Made by a program: the position numbers and the translations under genes. 64,000 bases of DNA from Prochloron sp965198675 (GTDB lineage: Bacteria > Cyanobacteriota > Cyanobacteriia > Cyanobacteriales > Prochloraceae): contig OZ240666.1 in the NCBI GenBank assembly GCA_965198675.1, positions 3,844,001-3,908,000 of the forward strand, written 5' to 3'. The stretch's first letter is position 1, and each line of letters begins with the position of its first letter. Shown here in pieces: positions 63,244 to 64,000 of this stretch. A model generated the notes under the pieces. The model worked only from the letters and a program-made list of their open reading frames with translations. It did not search any database and was not told the DNA's origin.

Positions 63244-63888
63244 ATGTTCCCAGAATATCTGAAAGCAACAACAATTATTGATTGGCAAAACACAGCAGTG
63301 TTAAAGCTAGCGGGGTACCTGTCAGAGGGTAAGGAAAATGTAGAGGCGATTGCCCTTGCTTGTTTTGAGTGGGTTAGAGATGAAATTCGCCACAGTTTCG
63401 ACTATCAAATGAACCCCGTTACCTGTCGTGCTTCGGAAGTATTGGCATCCAAAACTGGCTATTGCTATGCTAAAAGTCATTTACTTGCTGCTTTATTGAG
63501 AGCCAAGGCAATTCCTACAGGTTTCTGCTATCAAAGATTAAGTGTCAACGACAATGGACCCCCCTACTGCTTGCATGGATTTAATGCCCTCTACCTACCC
63601 AAAATTGGCTGGTATCGCATGGATCCGAGAGGGAATAAAGCAGGAATTAATGCTCAATTTACTCCACCCAAAGAACAATTGGCTTATCAGATCAGGTTAC
63701 CCGGTGAAGCAGACTTGCCGCAAGTTTTTGCCGAGCCCCTACCAATTGTAGTTCAAGCTTTGCAAACTGCCCAAACCTACGAGGATTTATTCCAAAATCT
63801 ACCGGATATTGCTATAAAATGTTTAAACTCGAAAATGTTGTTCCCTGGGGACGTTCCTTCCAGGAATACGTCAACATGTTTAATTTAA
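63244..63888 (+). CDS. Transglutaminase-like domain protein
   Basis: A 214-residue protein with a papain-like transglutaminase core: EAIALACFEWVRDEIRHSFD, catalytic cysteine in KTGYCYAKSHLLAALLRA, histidine in PYCLHGFNALYL and aspartate in WYRMDPRGNKAG. Members act as proteases or peptidases, often on unknown targets. The final 24 codons overlap the start of the next gene, so the true C-terminus may be shorter or the genes coupled. Confidence 0.82.
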   Translation: MFPEYLKATTIIDWQNTAVLKLAGYLSEGKENVEAIALACFEWVRDEIRHSFDYQMNPVTCRASEVLASKTGYCYAKSHLLAALLRAKAIPTGFCYQRLSVNDNGPPYCLHGFNALYLPKIGWYRMDPRGNKAGINAQFTPPKEQLAYQIRLPGEADLPQVFAEPLPIVVQALQTAQTYEDLFQNLPDIAIKCLNSKMLFPGDVPSRNTSTCLI

Positions 63889-64000
63889 CCCCTAATGACC
63901 TCAAAGGGTCAATTCTGGATTGTGGATCCGGTCCTTCCAACTTTAATGCCCAAATGACTCGTTCCGGGGGGAAAGTTATTTCCTGCGATCCCATCTATCA
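63819..64000 (+). CDS. Class I SAM-dependent methyltransferase (start only, cut by window edge)
   Basis: The frame from ATG 63819 runs off the right edge. It reads MFKLENVVPWGRSFQEYVNM then SILDCGSGPSNFNAQMTRSG and GKVISCDPIY, the glycine-rich motif I and acidic motif II of a Rossmann methyltransferase. It overlaps the transglutaminase gene by 70 bases in another frame. The methyl acceptor is unknown. Confidence 0.75.
   Translation, partial: MFKLENVVPWGRSFQEYVNMFNLTPNDLKGSILDCGSGPSNFNAQMTRSGGKVISCDPIY

Overview
The window is cyanobacterial DNA. HIP1 octamers (GCGATCGC) occur throughout. Heptamer repeats of the TGGTAAC/TGGTCAC type fill many intergenic gaps. The gene set includes cyanobacterial-type GlgC, IspH, CrtH carotene isomerase, Amt, LarE, a double-domain CobO-like protein, YggT and DUF3352, plus many Uma2 genes. 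It looks like a repeat-rich, probably filamentous strain with heavy gene decay. At least nine genes carry frameshifts, nonsense codons or deletions.

Layout. 0-9 kb: two small unknown genes, an unknown 345-residue protein, Uma2, glgC diverging from a glutathione S-transferase gene, an ammonium transporter with a distant NtcA-type box, ispH, and an overlapping VapBC-like pair. 9-14 kb: an RT-less group II intron, a duplicated-domain CobO-like gene, an ABC-2 permease and a broken IS4-type transposase. 14-24 kb: Uma2, larE, a sulfotransferase, a flavin reductase-like gene, DUF3352, a decayed FHA-kinase, an inositol-phosphatase-family gene, a GH10-like glycosidase and a frameshifted fucosyltransferase-like gene. 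24-37 kb: two repeat-bearing Uma2 paralogues, Rieske, tandem B12/radical SAM genes, a GGCT-like gene, an acyltransferase, MEKHLA, crtH, upp, an IS5 element and yggT.

37-53 kb is the most unusual region. A lamin-tail/lipase/RTX gene is followed by a segmental array in which RTX tails alternate with small four-helix membrane protein genes. The array is interrupted by about 8.4 kb bounded by two group II introns with matching 5' ends. The interval holds a 1020-residue GH31 protein that I read as an alpha-1,4-glucan lyase. It is flanked by two gene remnants matching different modules of the fungal aldos-2-ulose dehydratase: a double-cupin part upstream and a beta-propeller part downstream. Together they suggest a glycogen to 1,5-anhydrofructose to ascopyrone/microthecin pathway, with the lyase intact and the dehydratase decayed or split.

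53-64 kb: the end of the membrane gene array, a secreted protein, aroE, a GH13 amylase with a triplicated upstream segment, a TPR gene and a frameshifted membrane gene, sdhA, two more Uma2 genes, a transglutaminase-like gene and the start of a methyltransferase.

A second unusual signal is a dispersed 14-bp-based repeat (GGGACGCCAAGGGC plus GCGAAGCTTTGCG arms). It is inserted in frame at the same codon in two of three Uma2 paralogues and is stop-free in all six frames. All assignments rest on reading translations and recalled family motifs; no database search was run.
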